From Haematococcus lacustris (Eukaryota; Chlorophyta; Chlorophyceae; Chlamydomonadales; Haematococcaceae), in NCBI GenBank assembly GCA_030144725.1, contig JASKMD010000029.1, positions 1,443,001 to 1,507,000 on the forward strand: 64,000 nucleotides of DNA, written 5' to 3'. A program made the translations under genes and the position numbers. The notes below the pieces were generated by a model, which saw only the letters and a list, made by a program, of their open reading frames with translations, was not told the origin of the DNA and did no database searches. Shown in pieces: positions 9,989 to 22,600 of this stretch (the first letter of the stretch is position 1; every line of letters starts with the position of its first letter).

Positions 9989-12900
9989 ATGGAGCTCCTC
10001 TCCGATAGCCTGCACATCAGAGTGGCAGGCGCGCTGAGCGGAACCGTGTTCGTTTCTGGCGATGCCACAGTGGCTCACCTGCGGCAGGAGGTGGCGCGCT
10101 TGATGACAGGTAGCTAGGTCTTGCGGTTTAAGCAATTATGCTGGTGGACGTTACCGTGCCAATATCTGCCATGTGAAGGCGATGTCAACCCTGCAAGCAT
10201 CAAGCTCATCGTGAATGGCCGTAGCTTGCTGGTGGGTACCAGCTTGTAGCTAGGCTATAGCTTCTGGCTAGCTTCCCTATCCAACAGACCCCTTCCTATG
10301 CCTGGGGCCTGGGGCAAGGTGGCACTGCAGCCCTGCCCAGCTGCCCCTGCTTACCCTGCCCCTCCTGCCTCCCTCTTGCCTCCCTCCTGCCTCCCCCTCC
10401 CCTCACCACTGCATGACTGGGTGACATGCTTCTTGCACCTCTTGCCAAGATTGGGTCCCATGCAGACTACAAGGCGTGGTGGCCATGTTTCCTGACCACA
10501 GGATGACAGCCTCAGCCTGGTGCAGTGCGGCATAGGCCCCCGCTCCCGGGTCCTAGTGGTGGGGCGTGGTGCAGCTGGCTCCGGCCCCCCACCCTCTGCC
10601 TCAGCCAACCCGGGGGCCGCTGGGGGGGGAGGACAGGGGGCGGGCGGGGGCCTGGGTCAGGGGGTGGACGAGGCAGCCCGGGTGGCCCAGCTGGAACGCA
10701 TCAGGCGGGCCATGGACAGCATGGCAGCCCGCAACGCAGGGGTGGTGGACACTGGCTACGCCTTCGACCTGGAGAACCAGGTCAGGGGGTGGGGTGAGGG
10801 GGGCAGGGGGGAGGGGGAGGGCAGGGTGAGGGAGAGGGAGAATGGCGGGGTGAAGGAGAGGGGGAGGGGGAGGGCAGGGTGAGGGAGAGGGTGACGCAAG
10901 AGGAAGGGGCAAGTTCTGTCCCCTTTATTCCTCATGCCAGCATGAGGCAGCATGAGCCAGGGGCACTGGAGGTTTGGCCCTCAGGGCTGGTGGGGCTGGT
11001 GCTGTGCCCTGCAGGCGGGGGAGCGGCTGGTGCTAAGTGAGGGGGAGCGGCGCGCATTAGTCATGGGCCTGGCCCTGCATGACATGGGCAAGGCAGCCAT
11101 GGACAAGGTGAGCGCCAGGCAGCCCTAGGACCCGCAGCAGGCTCTAAGCCAGCCCTCCACTTGCTTCACCACCCTGCCCAGTGACCCGGTAGCATCAGCC
11201 AGCTGCTGCAGGGGCCCCCTCCTCCTTCCTCGCCCCCATGCCCACCCTGAAGCCCGCTCCCTCATCCCCCTCCCAGCTGACAATCTGCACTCCAGCCCAC
11301 TGGGACTCATGCCTGCACAGTGGCGAGGGAGTACATCACAGCAGAGTAGCCTTGGACCAGACTCAGATGCTCACAGGCCACAGTCTTTTATTCACGTCTT
11401 ACAACAAAACGATTCAAAATGCAAGACTAGACTTTGGCATATAACTCCTCTGCCTCTGCCGCTACTGATGCAGCCACCGATGGTCAGTGTTGCGGCTGCT
11501 GGTCCTGCATGGCGTCAGACCAGTGGGTGGCTGCGGGCTGAGGCTGCAGGGGGACTGGGCCGGGGCTCTTGACCGGCTGCGGCTGGCTGAGGAGGCGCTG
11601 GATCAGGCCCCCCCTGGGCTGCTGCAGGGGACAGACAACCGTGGCCTGCTGCTGCTGGACACTGTGTGGTGGGAGCTGCTGGACAGGCCACCCTGACCCT
11701 GACCCTGACCCTGACCCTGACCCTGACCCTGACCCTGTCCCTGACCCTGACCCTGACCCTGACCCTGACCCTGACTGGTCGAAATAAACACAGTAGCAAA
11801 TAATAACACTGATCAAGAAAGAGAAACAAGACAGAAACAAACAAGCATTAAGACAAGGAAGACGAAGGTGAGGCTCTGGCCGCAGGTGCTGCTACAAGCT
11901 GGGGGATGTGCGCCGCCTGGCCGTGGCCCGGGACAAGCTGGTAGCAGCCAGGGCTGCCCTCACCCAGGCCCATGGGGCAGGTCTGGAACGCGTGCGCAGG
12001 CTGCATGGCACGCGCTTTTGCCCTGAGCTTGCAGTGTGAGGCGAGGGCGGAGGAACAGGGGGGCCCTGAGGAATGGAGGCCTATGGTCTTGGGTCCTGGG
12101 GTGGGGTGGGGCGGGGCGGGGCGGGGCGGGGTGGGGCGGGGCGGGGCGGGGCGGGGCGGGGCGGGGCGGGGCGGGGCGGGGCGGGGCGGGGCGGGGCGGG
12201 GCGGGGTTCTGAGGGGGGTACAACATGAGAGGGGTGGCAGGATAGCCTTCATGGCAGTGAAGGGGTTGTTTCAGTGCGGGTGGCTACTGTGGTGATGCAA
12301 GCTGCGGCGTGGCAAGAGGAAGAAAGGAATTGTTTCTGGAATGTTAGGGAGGGAATGGGGTGAAAGGGGTGAGATGGAGTGGCTCTAGAGGGGGTGGGTG
12401 AGAAAGTGGGGCTGACGCTAGCAGTGGTGGGCCCTGCAGGTATGTGCGGCTGGAGGCCCTGGAGGGAGTTGTGGCCTTCATGGTGGGCGACCTTGACGCC
12501 GCTGAGCGGGCACTGGGGGCGGCACACCGCAAGTGGCTGGCACTGCAGGTGCGTGGGCTGATAGAAGCTTGGGTGGGGCCAGGGGCGTGACGAGCCAGGG
12601 GGCCAGGGACGTGACCCCACCGGGCCGGGTCTTGCCATCCTTGTACTGTCTGCCAGGCCCTGCGTACAGCAGCAGCAGAAGATAGGGCCTTGCAGGCGCC
12701 AGGCTGCCCCTCTGCCAAGGTTGCCAAGGTCTAGTAAGGCCTTGCCAGGGGCTCTGCCAGGCCTGACGTGGCAAGGCAGGGTGGGTGGGTGGGTGTGCCA
12801 TTCAGTGAGACACTGCAGCAGGGCAGGGCCACTGCATCCCCCCCACACCCCTGGTGCTGATCCTGCTGCTGCTGCCGCTGTGGTGCAGGTGGCTGATCAC

Positions 12901-13544
12901 CAGCTGGCGCAGCTGCAGGACATGGGGTTTGGGGCGCAGGAGGCGGTGAGGGCGCTAAGGTTCAGCGGGGGCGAGGTGGAGCCCGCACTCGCCTTCATCA
13001 CACAACAGCGGGCCGCACGACAGGTGGGACGGCAGGGTCAGCAGGAGAGGGGAAGGGTGAGGGGGGAGGGGAGCAGGAGCAGGAGCAGGAAGGGATGGGG
13101 AAAGGGGGTGGAATGCAGGTGAGGAAGAGGAGGGGAAGAGGGGTGGGTGTGAGCACTCTGTGAACCCAGCCTTCTCATCACTCGTCACTCGTTTGGCCAC
13201 CCACCCCTACCTGTGCCACACACAGCTGCGGGGTGAACTGGGTTGAATGCCCCTGCTTCCCTTGCTGCTCCTATTGCCCCTGCTGCCCCTGCCCCAGCTG
13301 CCCTTGCTGCCCCTGCTGCCCCTGCTGCCCTGCTGCCAGGAGCGTGAGGAGCGGCAGCAGCGTGACCAGGCCTGGCGCAAGGAGCGGCAGCAGTACGGGC
13401 GCTGCCCTGCGGGTGACTACGTCCAGCTGGAGCTGCTCACCCGCATGTGTGACCTGGGCTATGACAGGTGTGACACTGTGGGGTTCTGCTGCTGCCCCAA
13501 CCTACATCAGTGTCCTGCCCCGTGCCTTGGCCATCCCTGCTGCT

Positions 13545-13642
<98 letters not shown>

Positions 13643-14669
13643 TGCTGCTGCTGCTCCTTGGCCATCCATTTTGCTTGTGGCCTAACCTAGATTGGTGTCT
13701 TGGCCTGTGCATTCACCATCCCTGTTCCTGCTGGTCACACTTATCTTATGGTCACACTGGTCACACCAGTCTTAGTGCTGGTGCTAGCAGCGGTGTTGCC
13801 TGCTGCTCCTGCTTTGTGGTGTTGACAGGCGCGTGGCGGCAGAGGCTCTGCGCAGCTTAGACAACAACTGGTCCGCTGCCCTGGAAGCACTGCTGCAGCC
13901 AGCTAGCCATGCCGCCCTGGCACTCGCCGCCAGTCTTCAGCAGGCCCTAGCCCAGGCAGGTGATGCTTTGTGCTTGGCACACTTGAGTGGTAGACGCATA
14001 GGACCCCTAACAGTTGGCATTTCTACTCCTGTTCTTGCGCTGGAGCCCTCGTCACACTGGTGCGCGACAGGCCACAGACCATCTGCGCCCAACCCGTTCT
14101 TCACTGGTGTGCTACAGGTGCCAGCAGCGCTAAAACGGACACGACGAAGACGTCAGCGCCGTCAAGACGAGACGTCAAGCGGGGTCACGGTCGGCCAAGT
14201 CAATGCGGGCGCCGAAAACGGCAGCAACGACGGTCACACCAACGAAGCCGCATCAACTGCGGGCCCCGGCTTCCTGAGTGTCGAGCAACCTGCGATGCCG
14301 AACGATGCGGGCGAGGGCGGCGGCAGCAGTGAGTCCGAGGCGTCGGACAGTGGCGGGGCAGGTCACAGGAAGAGTGACGAGGAGGTGGAGGCGGAGGCAG
14401 TGGGCAGCCTGCGTCGCGACCCAATGGCTGGTGAGTTCGTGCACGTGAGGTGGGCAAGACAGGACTCGCGACTGCGGACCAGAAGGCCTGCACATACTTT
14501 TGGGTCGTCCGTCATTACTCTGCGCAGTGCGGCAAAGGGGTTGTGTTGCTGCATGTGTGTGACCTGCTACCGGCATTCAACAGGGTACGACATTGACGTG
14601 AGAGCCGAGGGCGAGTTGTGCGAGACGTACCTGGCGCTCTGTGCAAGCTCACGGGCAAAAAATGTTTGA
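9989..14669 (+). CDS. NUB1: NUB1-like protein (N-terminal UBL, two UBA domains), 12 exons
   Basis: Exons 9989-10109, 10179-10231, 10502-10780, 11015-11107, 11550-11668, 11886-12035, 12440-12548, 12889-13023, 13340-13467, 13829-13955, 14118-14430 and 14584-14669 keep phase throughout and total 1713 nt, or 570 residues. Residues 1-80 form a ubiquitin-like domain (KLIVNGRSLL, SLVQCGIGPRSRVLVVG). Then comes the NUB1 signature VVDTGYAFDLENQ, a helical middle (LLLLDTVW, CCYKLGDVRRL), UBA1 (LQDMGFGAQEAVRALRF, about 313-345) and UBA2 (MCDLGYDRRVAAEALRS, about 380-425). Exon 11 adds a basic then acidic low-complexity stretch. NUB1 proteins carry NEDD8/FAT10-type modifiers to the proteasome. Exon 10 appears to use a GC donor (CAG|GCAGGT). 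A TGTAA lies near 14787. Confidence 0.88.
11694..11775 (+). repeat. (CCCTGA)n hexamer array in NUB1 intron 5
   Basis: About 13 copies with one CCCTGT variant, just after the exon 5 donor (TGTG|GTGGGA). Confidence 0.9.
12103..12206 (+). repeat. (GGGGC)n pentamer array in NUB1 intron 6
   Basis: About 20 copies of the same pentamer that forms the 3-kb array at 58.0-61.5 kb. A GGGGT variant at the left edge gives it an imperfect border. Confidence 0.9.
13541..13652 (+). repeat. Triplet array (CTG)n then (CCG)n in NUB1 intron 9
   Basis: About 23 CTG units pass abruptly into about 13 CCG units, then back to CTG. It lies between the exon 9 donor (CAG|GTGTGA) and the exon 10 acceptor, so it is not translated in the model. 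Confidence 0.9.
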
Positions 14670-16290
14670 GAAGCTAGGCCTAGTGAACAACGCAACAGCT
14701 AGGCGGCGAGGCACAAGAGCTAGGCGGCAGACCTTGGTGGTGATCAACGGAACTTGCAAGGTGGAGTACATGGCGGCGTCAAGTCTGTAATCTGGATCTG
14801 CGGGGATGCGGACTTGAGCGAACGTGGACACTTTAGCGGTCTTGAGCGAACGTGGACACTTTACCGTTCTATGGCTGTGATGGAATGCAACTGGGATCTG
14901 TTCTGGGATCTGTGGCTCGGGCTCCCCTCCCCATCCCGAGCTGGTTGTTTGGAGTGTTTGAGATCCAGCAATGAGGCATGATGGCATGGTGGGCAGACGT
15001 AATGTACGCCCTTGTGCTGCATCCCATTTGGTGGCTTGGCCAGGCGCGATGCTCTTGTTGTCAAAACAACGATGCAAGGCAGAGATGCGCGTTAGACACT
15101 TGAGCCTGCGCATTTGTCGGGTGTCGCATTGCTGCTCGACCCCACGCCATACCCACGACACCACACAGCTGCCGCCCCCCCGTTGCGCCCGCTGCATTAC
15201 GAATGTTGTGTGCAACGTTAGTGTGCATTCCGGGAGGGGGCGTACCGCGGCCGAGCTGCAGGTACAGGTTGCGCTCCGCCAAGTTCGGGATGACCGCGTC
15301 CTCGGCAGGGATTTCCTCCAAAGAGCTCCTGGCCATCCGCAAGTACAGTGACGCGTGTGAAGCAGTCGCGCACCATGAGGCCCAACAGCAAGCTGGCTAG
15401 CAGCCTCCACCCAGGGCACAAGTTGGTCGTAGAGCCGCGCCTCCACCACTTCGCACGGCACGACCGCGCCCTCCTCTAAACCCGCAGCGGACACACCCCT
15501 CATCGCGGTGTGCATTTTACACTGTTTTGGCTCCATGTGTCATTGTGGTTGTGGGCCCAGTGCGCTGCACCGTTGGCCTGCATGTTCCGCTGCGCCTGGC
15601 TTGGTTCTGGCGGCGCGTCGGCCTCACGGTCAACCTAACTGTCCGAGGCAACGTTACGTCTACGCTGACTGTTTCGCTGCATTTTACTAACTCGCTTCGC
15701 TAACTGTATCGCTAATTGCCTTCGATGTCCTGGTTTTCCTGTTATTTCCCTGGTTTTCCTGTTACTTTTGTGCATTTAGTGTATTTAGGTACGTATACTG
15801 TACTGCGCTGCGGTGCGTTGCACACAGGTTGTAGTTGGTGTATTGTGAAACGCGGAGGTCAGGCGTTCAGAAGCCTCTACGTAAAAGGTAGAGATGGGTG
15901 GGCGCGTATAAGCTTGACCCGGTAGATTTGGCCTACCACACGCACGCCCATGCATTCTAGATTTTGTGTCCGCCTTATCAACATGATTGACTTGTTGTGA
16001 ACGGTGTGTGCACACGCCTGTGGCACACAAACATGTCTCATGGTTGCGAAGGGCAGCACCACAGTCAGGACACTATACATTGACAGATGTGGCGCACGTC
16101 ATGATGGCTGCACACTTGCTGAACCCTGGGCTCTGTGCAGGAAGCGTCCCCTCCTCCTTCCCTTGCCTCCGCATATGCGCATAAGACCTTTACCCGACCA
16201 GCAGTCTCATGGTCGCTGGCCTACTCATGGAAGCAGTAGGTTCTCGTGCTCTGGCCCCCAGCCTTGGTAGCACTGACGCCTCGTCATGCT
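14670..16290. other. Intergenic between NUB1 and TAF1; no gene assigned
   Basis: A 21-bp direct repeat around GAGCGAACGTGGACACTTTA occurs twice at 14816-14863. A long minus-strand open frame (15536-14649) has no recognisable domain and poor coding character, so I do not call it. Around 15720-15770, GGTTTTCCTGTTA is repeated in tandem. A related motif occurs inverted near 63345. Confidence 0.4.
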
Positions 16291-16612
16291 AGTCGTCATG
16301 CCCCTTGCTCCAGGGCGGTGCTGCTAACAGTGGTTCACCTCCCCCGCTGGAGGTCCTCAATCAAAAAGTGTGGCGGCTGGGTGCAACCAAGGGAAGCCCT
16401 GGGACCAGGGAGCCTAGGGGCCTCGTGCTCTGGCTCCGAGCCTTGGTAGCGCTGACGCCTCGTCAATGACACATTGAGTCTTCATGCTGGTCGTCATGCC
16501 GCTTGCTCCAGGGTGGGTGCTGCTAACAGTTGTCCACCTCCCCTGCTGGGGGCCCTCGATCAAAAAGTGTGGCGGCTGGGTGCAACCAAGGGAAGCCCAG
16601 GGACCAGGGCCC
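16291..16612. repeat. About 200-bp tandem duplication
   Basis: 16291-16410 and 16493-16612 are near-identical, sharing the blocks TCAAAAAGTGTGGCGGCTGG and ACCAAGGGAAGCCC. They lie just downstream of the candidate last TAF1 exon (minus strand), so they may fall in its 3' UTR. Confidence 0.85.
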
Positions 16613-16754
16613 TCTCCACAGGCAAGGCAGGGCGCTGTCACCCGGCAGCTGCCAGTCGAGCATGACAAGCCGCACACTCATGTGCAGCGTACGAGAACAT
16701 CCGCGCCCTCCAACAATGCTAGGCAGGACAAACTCAGCTTTGACAGCCCAACCG

Positions 16755-16967
16755 CTAACCGCCTTCGTCTGGTGGCGTATCGCATGTGGTGCCGGGGCGC
16801 ATACTACAGTACCAGTCCGCATCGCTCGCTGCCACTTCGTCGGCCACCGACAACGGCACCTGACGCCACTTCTCACACAAGCTGCACTCAACCCAGCCTT
16901 GCTTGTCGTCCTGCGCAGTAGGCACCGGCTGGGCCGCAGCAGGTTCCGCCATAGTTTGCCGAGCTGC
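16755..16967 (-). CDS. CW-type zinc-finger exon, candidate last exon of TAF1
   Basis: An acceptor GTGTGCAG at 16968 opens a 70-codon frame in phase 0, the phase left by the bromodomain exon. It ends with TAG at 16755. It encodes [14 protein letters not shown], then DADWYCSM and TTCDTP: the two Trp and four Cys of a CW domain (WxxCxxCxxWR, then WxC and C), which reads methylated H3K4 in other proteins. CW is not part of known TAF1. It could be TAF1's own C terminus or a small separate gene or element. An alternative TAF1 end would be a stop at 17283-17285 just after the bromodomain. Confidence 0.6.
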   Translation of the reverse strand, partial: AARQTMAEPAAAQPVPTAQDDKQGWVECSLCEKWRQVPLSVADEVAASDADWYCSMRPGTTCDTPPDEGG

Positions 16968-19582
16968 CTGCACACGCACGCACGGCAGCACAGCCACCGC
17001 CTGGCATACGAACCTCGAGAGCAGCACGCGGCCGTGCGGCAGTGCTTCGATGTGGTGTGTGGTTCACCGCCGGCGCTGGTTGAAGTGCAAGGGTGGGGAC
17101 GAGGCGGGCAAGGTGGCAGCATTGTGGCGGGTGGTGCGCATGCGTGAGGGCAAGTTGGGCTATGGCTGGGCAGGGCCACGTGCCATGACGCCAGGGATGT
17201 CATGTGGGACCATGAGACCAACACCTGTTACCGTGACAGTGCACGTGTGATCAGTGCCGGTTGCATGTACCTCATGTGTACCTCATGCTGCAGGCAGTGG
17301 GTGTATTGACTGCTTATGTGACACAAGGTGCAGGCTCAACAGCGGGGCAAGCTTTTCAGAGTCGGGGTGCTGACCCCATGGCGTGGCCAGCTGCCTCCGG
17401 CTTCCCAGTACTGCACTGACCTGGATGGCAGACTCCGCGGCTTGCAGCTCAGCGGCCCGCGACTCCAGGAACGCCGCGCAGGTGTCAACGAGCTCTTTTG
17501 CCAGGCCGATGGCAGGGAAGTACGCTGCCTTTCCCTTGTGGGGGCTGTTGTACGCCACGGCATTCGTGTGAATGGCTACGATGTCAGCCATGAAGGCCTG
17601 GCGTGACGGATACCTACAGCGGGCTCACACTCATCAGTATCGTGACATAGACACCAGTGGTTTATATGTTCGTTTCGCCCTGATGCATGATTCATAGCTC
17701 AAAGAAGAAGAAGACACCTCCAATAGACACCTCATTGCGCCTGAGAGTGACACATGGTGTGGCCATGATCCTGAGCCGCAAAGAAGAAGAAGGGATGGAG
17801 CTGCTTCCAAGAGGCACTAGCTGCTCGTGAGCAGTGGCCTCCAGTGACAGCTGATGTATGCAGGTGCATGGTGACCCATGCATGGTGCATGGTGCAGGTG
17901 CTGCAAAACCTTGGCTGCCCACTTACTTGTTAGACTTAATCTTGCCCTTGATCTTGTCAAGCCACATCTCATTGTCAGGCTTCACGTGACTGTTGTAGTC
18001 CGGCACGCTTGACTTGGGCACCTGCAGTGGCACGGGCGTACACCCAAATGTTCGCAAAGGTGCATCCTCACACCATTCTCACACCATCCTCACACCATCC
18101 TCACACCATCCTCACACCACTGACAGGCTGGCTCACCTACAACCTCCACACCCCTACTCACACGCCACATCACCACCTAGCCCCACAGCTAGCCACAGGT
18201 TCACCTGCCAGCAGCGAGCCGCCGGGCTGCCCTTTCCTGCCTACTAATGCCAGTGAGCCATTGCCTGGGCTCCTGGCCTGCTGGCCTCTCCGGCTGAAGG
18301 CCACAGAAGGGGGGCCTGTCTACGGGAAACTTGCAAAAGGAAGGTCTGCTCGGGATCTACAAGTGTGTGTACACACGCATGCAGCCCTGTCGCCCCTGTG
18401 TACTGAAGTGGCCCAGCTCATGTGCAGGTCTGTACAGACACAGCTGAGGGAGAGGGTTCCTCACATTGCCACAGTATGGCCCTCGACTCGACTCTACCTG
18501 ACCCAACCCGACCCCACACCCAGGCCTATGGCCCCTGCCGCAATTCCACCCTCCTCATGCTCACTGCGGTAAAGAAGAGGCCGAACTTCTTGTTATTGCC
18601 TGTCTTCTTACTGCCGTACATGGTGTCTGGCTGCTTTTTAACCGCATTGATGCAGTCGGTGAACACCTGGTTGAGCACGGCCTGCTGCTCGTGGCCCACC
18701 CCCCGGCCCCCCACCCCCTGGGGCGTGAGAGCAGGGGGCGGAGACGAAGCCAGGGCCTGGCCTGCGTGGTATGCCAGGGCCGGGGCAGGGCCAGGGCTGG
18801 GTGCAAGGTATGAGGGTGATGCGCTACTGAGACGAGCCGGGGCTGGCTGGCTGCGGGAGCCTGGGGGAGAGGTTGATGGGAAAGCAGGGCCTGCTGCGGG
18901 GGCTGTGGAGTTGACGGGTGGGGGAGGAGGTGCCAGGGCTGGGCTGGGCTGGGCAGCCAGGGAGGAGGGCAGGCTGGCGCCGTTCCCACTCTCCACTCGA
19001 TGCCGTTTTGACCCGGAGCCCAATCTGAAGGTGGGGCCTGGCTGCTGGCCCTCGACCCGGACTAGTGCCCCTCGACCCGGACTGACGCCTTGAGCCCCTG
19101 AACCCGTGTCACGGCCCAAGCCCCCTGCCACAGGCCCCTGCTCCTGCCCCTGTCCCTGCCCCTGCCCTTGTCCCTGCCCCTGCCCCTGGACCCCAGCACG
19201 TCCCATGCCTCCCCCCAGGGTTCCCCTGTCACCAGGAGGCCTGGCCCCTGACCCTGGTGGTGTGGTGTCAGGCCCTGACTCCAGCCCCGCCCCCCTACCT
19301 CCCACTACTGTGCCAGTGGAGGCTCCTCCCACAGGCCCTGCCCGGCTGGCCGCTGGCTTCGCCCCTGACTGCTCCGCCCGCGCCCCTGGCAGCCCCTGGC
19401 TTGCGCTGCCGGCCAGTGAGCCCGCAACAGAGCCTCGCGAGGACCCCATTGCACCAGCCCCTGGGGCAGGGGCGGACATTGGACGGGCCGACCCCATCCG
19501 TGCCGACCCTGCCCCTGCACCCAAGCCCACGCCTCGTGAGCTGGTTGTTTCGGGCTCTGGCCCTGTTGCCTGACCAGGCTCT

Positions 19583-19615
<33 letters not shown>

Positions 19616-22600
19616 GACTGCTGCCTTGGTTTGGCTGGCTTGTGGGAGGTAGCCGGGGTAGCGTTGGGGACAGGGCTGGGGGTGGAGCTAGGGCGAGCAG
19701 CCCCGAGCTTCAGGCTGGACCCGGGCAGAGGGGTACCCCCCGCCTCTGCCCCTGTTGTCGCCTTGCCCACGGGCCACCGAAGCTTTGCACCGCCCTCACC
19801 ACCGGGGGGGCCCATCCCCAGCCCTGAGCCAGCAGCAGGCTCCACCACAGGCGGGCGGTGAGGCAGCCGGCCCTGGCTGTGGCTGGCCTGTCCAGCTGGC
19901 TGACCCTGACCCTGACCCTGGGATCCCACTGGCTGGCTGTAAGGCTCTGAGCCAGGGCGGTGGCCACCCTGGCTGCTGCTTGGTTGCTGTCGGTGGGGCT
20001 GCGGCTGCGACTGCGGGTGCGGGTTAGGCTCAGCTGTACCAGGGCCTGCTGCCGAGTCCACTGGGTCTACTGTGGACTGCTGCTGTGGTCGGGAGGGCTG
20101 GCTGGCGCCAGGCAGGCTCTGTGAGGAGGCGGCAGGCCGCAGCAGGCCGCTGGTTCGCACCTTGATGGCGTGTGAGAGGAGGCGTAGGGGTGGCAGCTGC
20201 AGATGCAGCTGGGGCGGTCATCAGGGCTAGAGTTGGGGCTGGGGTTAGGGCTGGTATTGGAGCTGGAGTTGGGGTTGAGGCTAAGGCTAGGCTGAAGTCT
20301 GAGTGAGGGGCAAAGCTAGCTGTTCGCCGGGCAGGAGCCACATCAGCAGCCAGGTCTGATCCCACACCTCTGCCTGCCCTCTCTCCACTGCCCCATAGAA
20401 TCCGTCCCAGGACCTGGCCCTGGCCCCGCCCAGCCTTCTCTCCCATCACTGCCACCCCACTCGTTTCGTGCCAAGCTGCTGGCACGGCCCCCCGCATCCT
20501 CATCCCAGCTTACCACCCCTCTTGTACCCAAACTGCTGGCTGGTCGGGCAACATCATCTCGCATGAGTCGTGCCCTTTTCCCAGGCTTGTGCACTTTCGA
20601 CCCCGGCTTGCCCCCTTGCCCCAGCCGCTTCTTCTTGCCCCCTGCCCGCTGCCTCTTCAAGCTTCGCTTGCTCAGCGAAGAACGGCGGCTGATGCCCATC
20701 GCCTTTGCTTTGCGCGAGCGTTGTTCACTCCCCTCCTCCCCCTCATCATCACTGTCATCTGTGTCATCCTCATCGTCATCGTCGCTGGCCTCGCCATCTT
20801 CCTCGTCCTCATCAAAGTCAGAGTCCGCGCCGGATGAGGACGCCTCATCATCGTCCACGTCCTGCACGCGGCCCCTGGCCTTCGACACGATGTCTGTGAA
20901 AGCTGGCGTCAGGGTCGTCACCACCGGCTAGCTCCCGCGGGTCCAGCTGCAGCCCGCCCCGCACCCCCGCTCAACACAGATCCCTCGCGTGCCGCGCGCT
21001 TGCCGCCCGCAGCACCATTCGCGCCCTCCGCATCCACATCGTCCGCAATATACGGGCCGCCGTGCCCGGCTTTGAATTTGTCCAACGCGGCTCGGGCGGA
21101 AGCGCGTTTTGTGCGAACCCCCAGCTCCCCTGGTATCACTGGCACTCCGTCCACTTCCAGAACAGACTGGCTGCCGCCCAGCCCACCGCCTCCGCCTCCG
21201 TCACCGCTGTCCCACTCCAGTTCGTCGTCGCTGACTAGGAAGGTCTCCTTCAAGCTGCTGCCCCGCGGCCCACGGCGCCTAACCATGCCCAGCGCTTCTC
21301 GTTCCTCTCGCAATGCGCGTCGACTGGCGCGGCCCATCTCCGCGTCAAAGTCTTCGTCAGCGGTGTCGTCATCCTCCCCGAGTTCCAGGCCGTCCACGTC
21401 CGAGCCTTCCGCTACGTGCGGGACCAAGTCCACTGGCTCGCCGTCCGAGCCCACTGCTCGCTGCCCACTGGCAGGCACGCCCATGCTGCGCGCCTCTGCG
21501 CGTTCTGCACGCGTTGTAGGTGGCGGGCGGTAGATGCAGTCGGCCTCAGCCTTGTCGGGCTTGGGAGCACCCGGCTCGGCGCCCTCCTCCAGCACCTCGT
21601 CCAAATCGCTGCGCAGAGCAAGGACAAGGCGCGAACTTCGCGTAAGAGCTACTTAGGGCAGCAATTATGTAGAAGAGCTAGTCAAGCCTCTATGACAGCG
21701 CGGTCCTCGCATGTAGACGACCCGAGGGGGTCGAGCTAGACGCATCCACTGTTGTTGTCATTGCAACACTAAAAACTAGACGATGACCAGTTACTGACCA
21801 TTTGAGTGTCTCAGGCATGTCAGGCTGACATTGACCTCTTCCACAGCGTGGCCTGGCAAGGCTGGCCCCTAGCAGCAGCAGGCCCTTTATGAACAAGAGG
21901 CACCCGTGTGTTGCTATGCAAGCAGCTGAGTCACTTGCTGTGCAGGGAGCAAGCTGTCGAGCCACCCTGCCTGACGGGCTGCGCCTGCTGCCTGCCTCAA
22001 GACCGATCGCATTGCATACAGCTTCCCACGACTTACCTCAGCTCGTCAGGGTTCACATAAGCGCCGCGGCACATAGCACTGCCGGCCACATGTCCCATCT
22101 GCCCGCAGTCAGCACATGGCAGCGCAGCGGTGGCGGCAGCACTGGGCTTGCGGGGCAGGGAGGAGCCAGAGGGGCGTGGGGCTCGTGGTTGGCCCGGGGC
22201 AGCGTTGGGGTCGTCTTCTGCCAGCTCGTCCTCGTCAGGTGCATCCCCTGCATCGCCTACATGCATCACACATGGGCACATGGACAGCAGGGTAAGCAGG
22301 ACATAGGTGGGGTGGGGTGGGGTGGGGTGGGGTGGGGTGGGGTGGGGGTGGGGGTGGGGGTGGGGTGGGGTGGGGTGGGGTGGGGTGGGGTGGGGGTGGG
22401 GTGGGGGTGGGGTGGGGTGGGGTGGGGTGGGGGTGGGGTGGGGTGGGGGGTGGGGTGGGGTGGGGTGGGGGTGGGGTGGGGTGGGGTGGGGTGGGGGTGG
22501 GGTGGGGTGGGGGTGGGGTGGGGTGGGGTGGGGTGGGGTGGGGTGGGGTGGGGGTGGGGTGGGGGTGGGGTGGGGTGGGGTGGGGGTGGGGTACATCCTC

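Noticed and set aside
12103..12206. GGGGC array as part of the NUB1 coding sequence
   Set aside because: The exons either side join in phase through a GTGAGG donor and a CAG acceptor and match NUB1 without it.
14649..15536. 295-codon minus-strand ORF
   Set aside because: No recognisable motif, Cys/Arg-rich composition typical of chance frames in GC-rich DNA, no splice-supported continuation.
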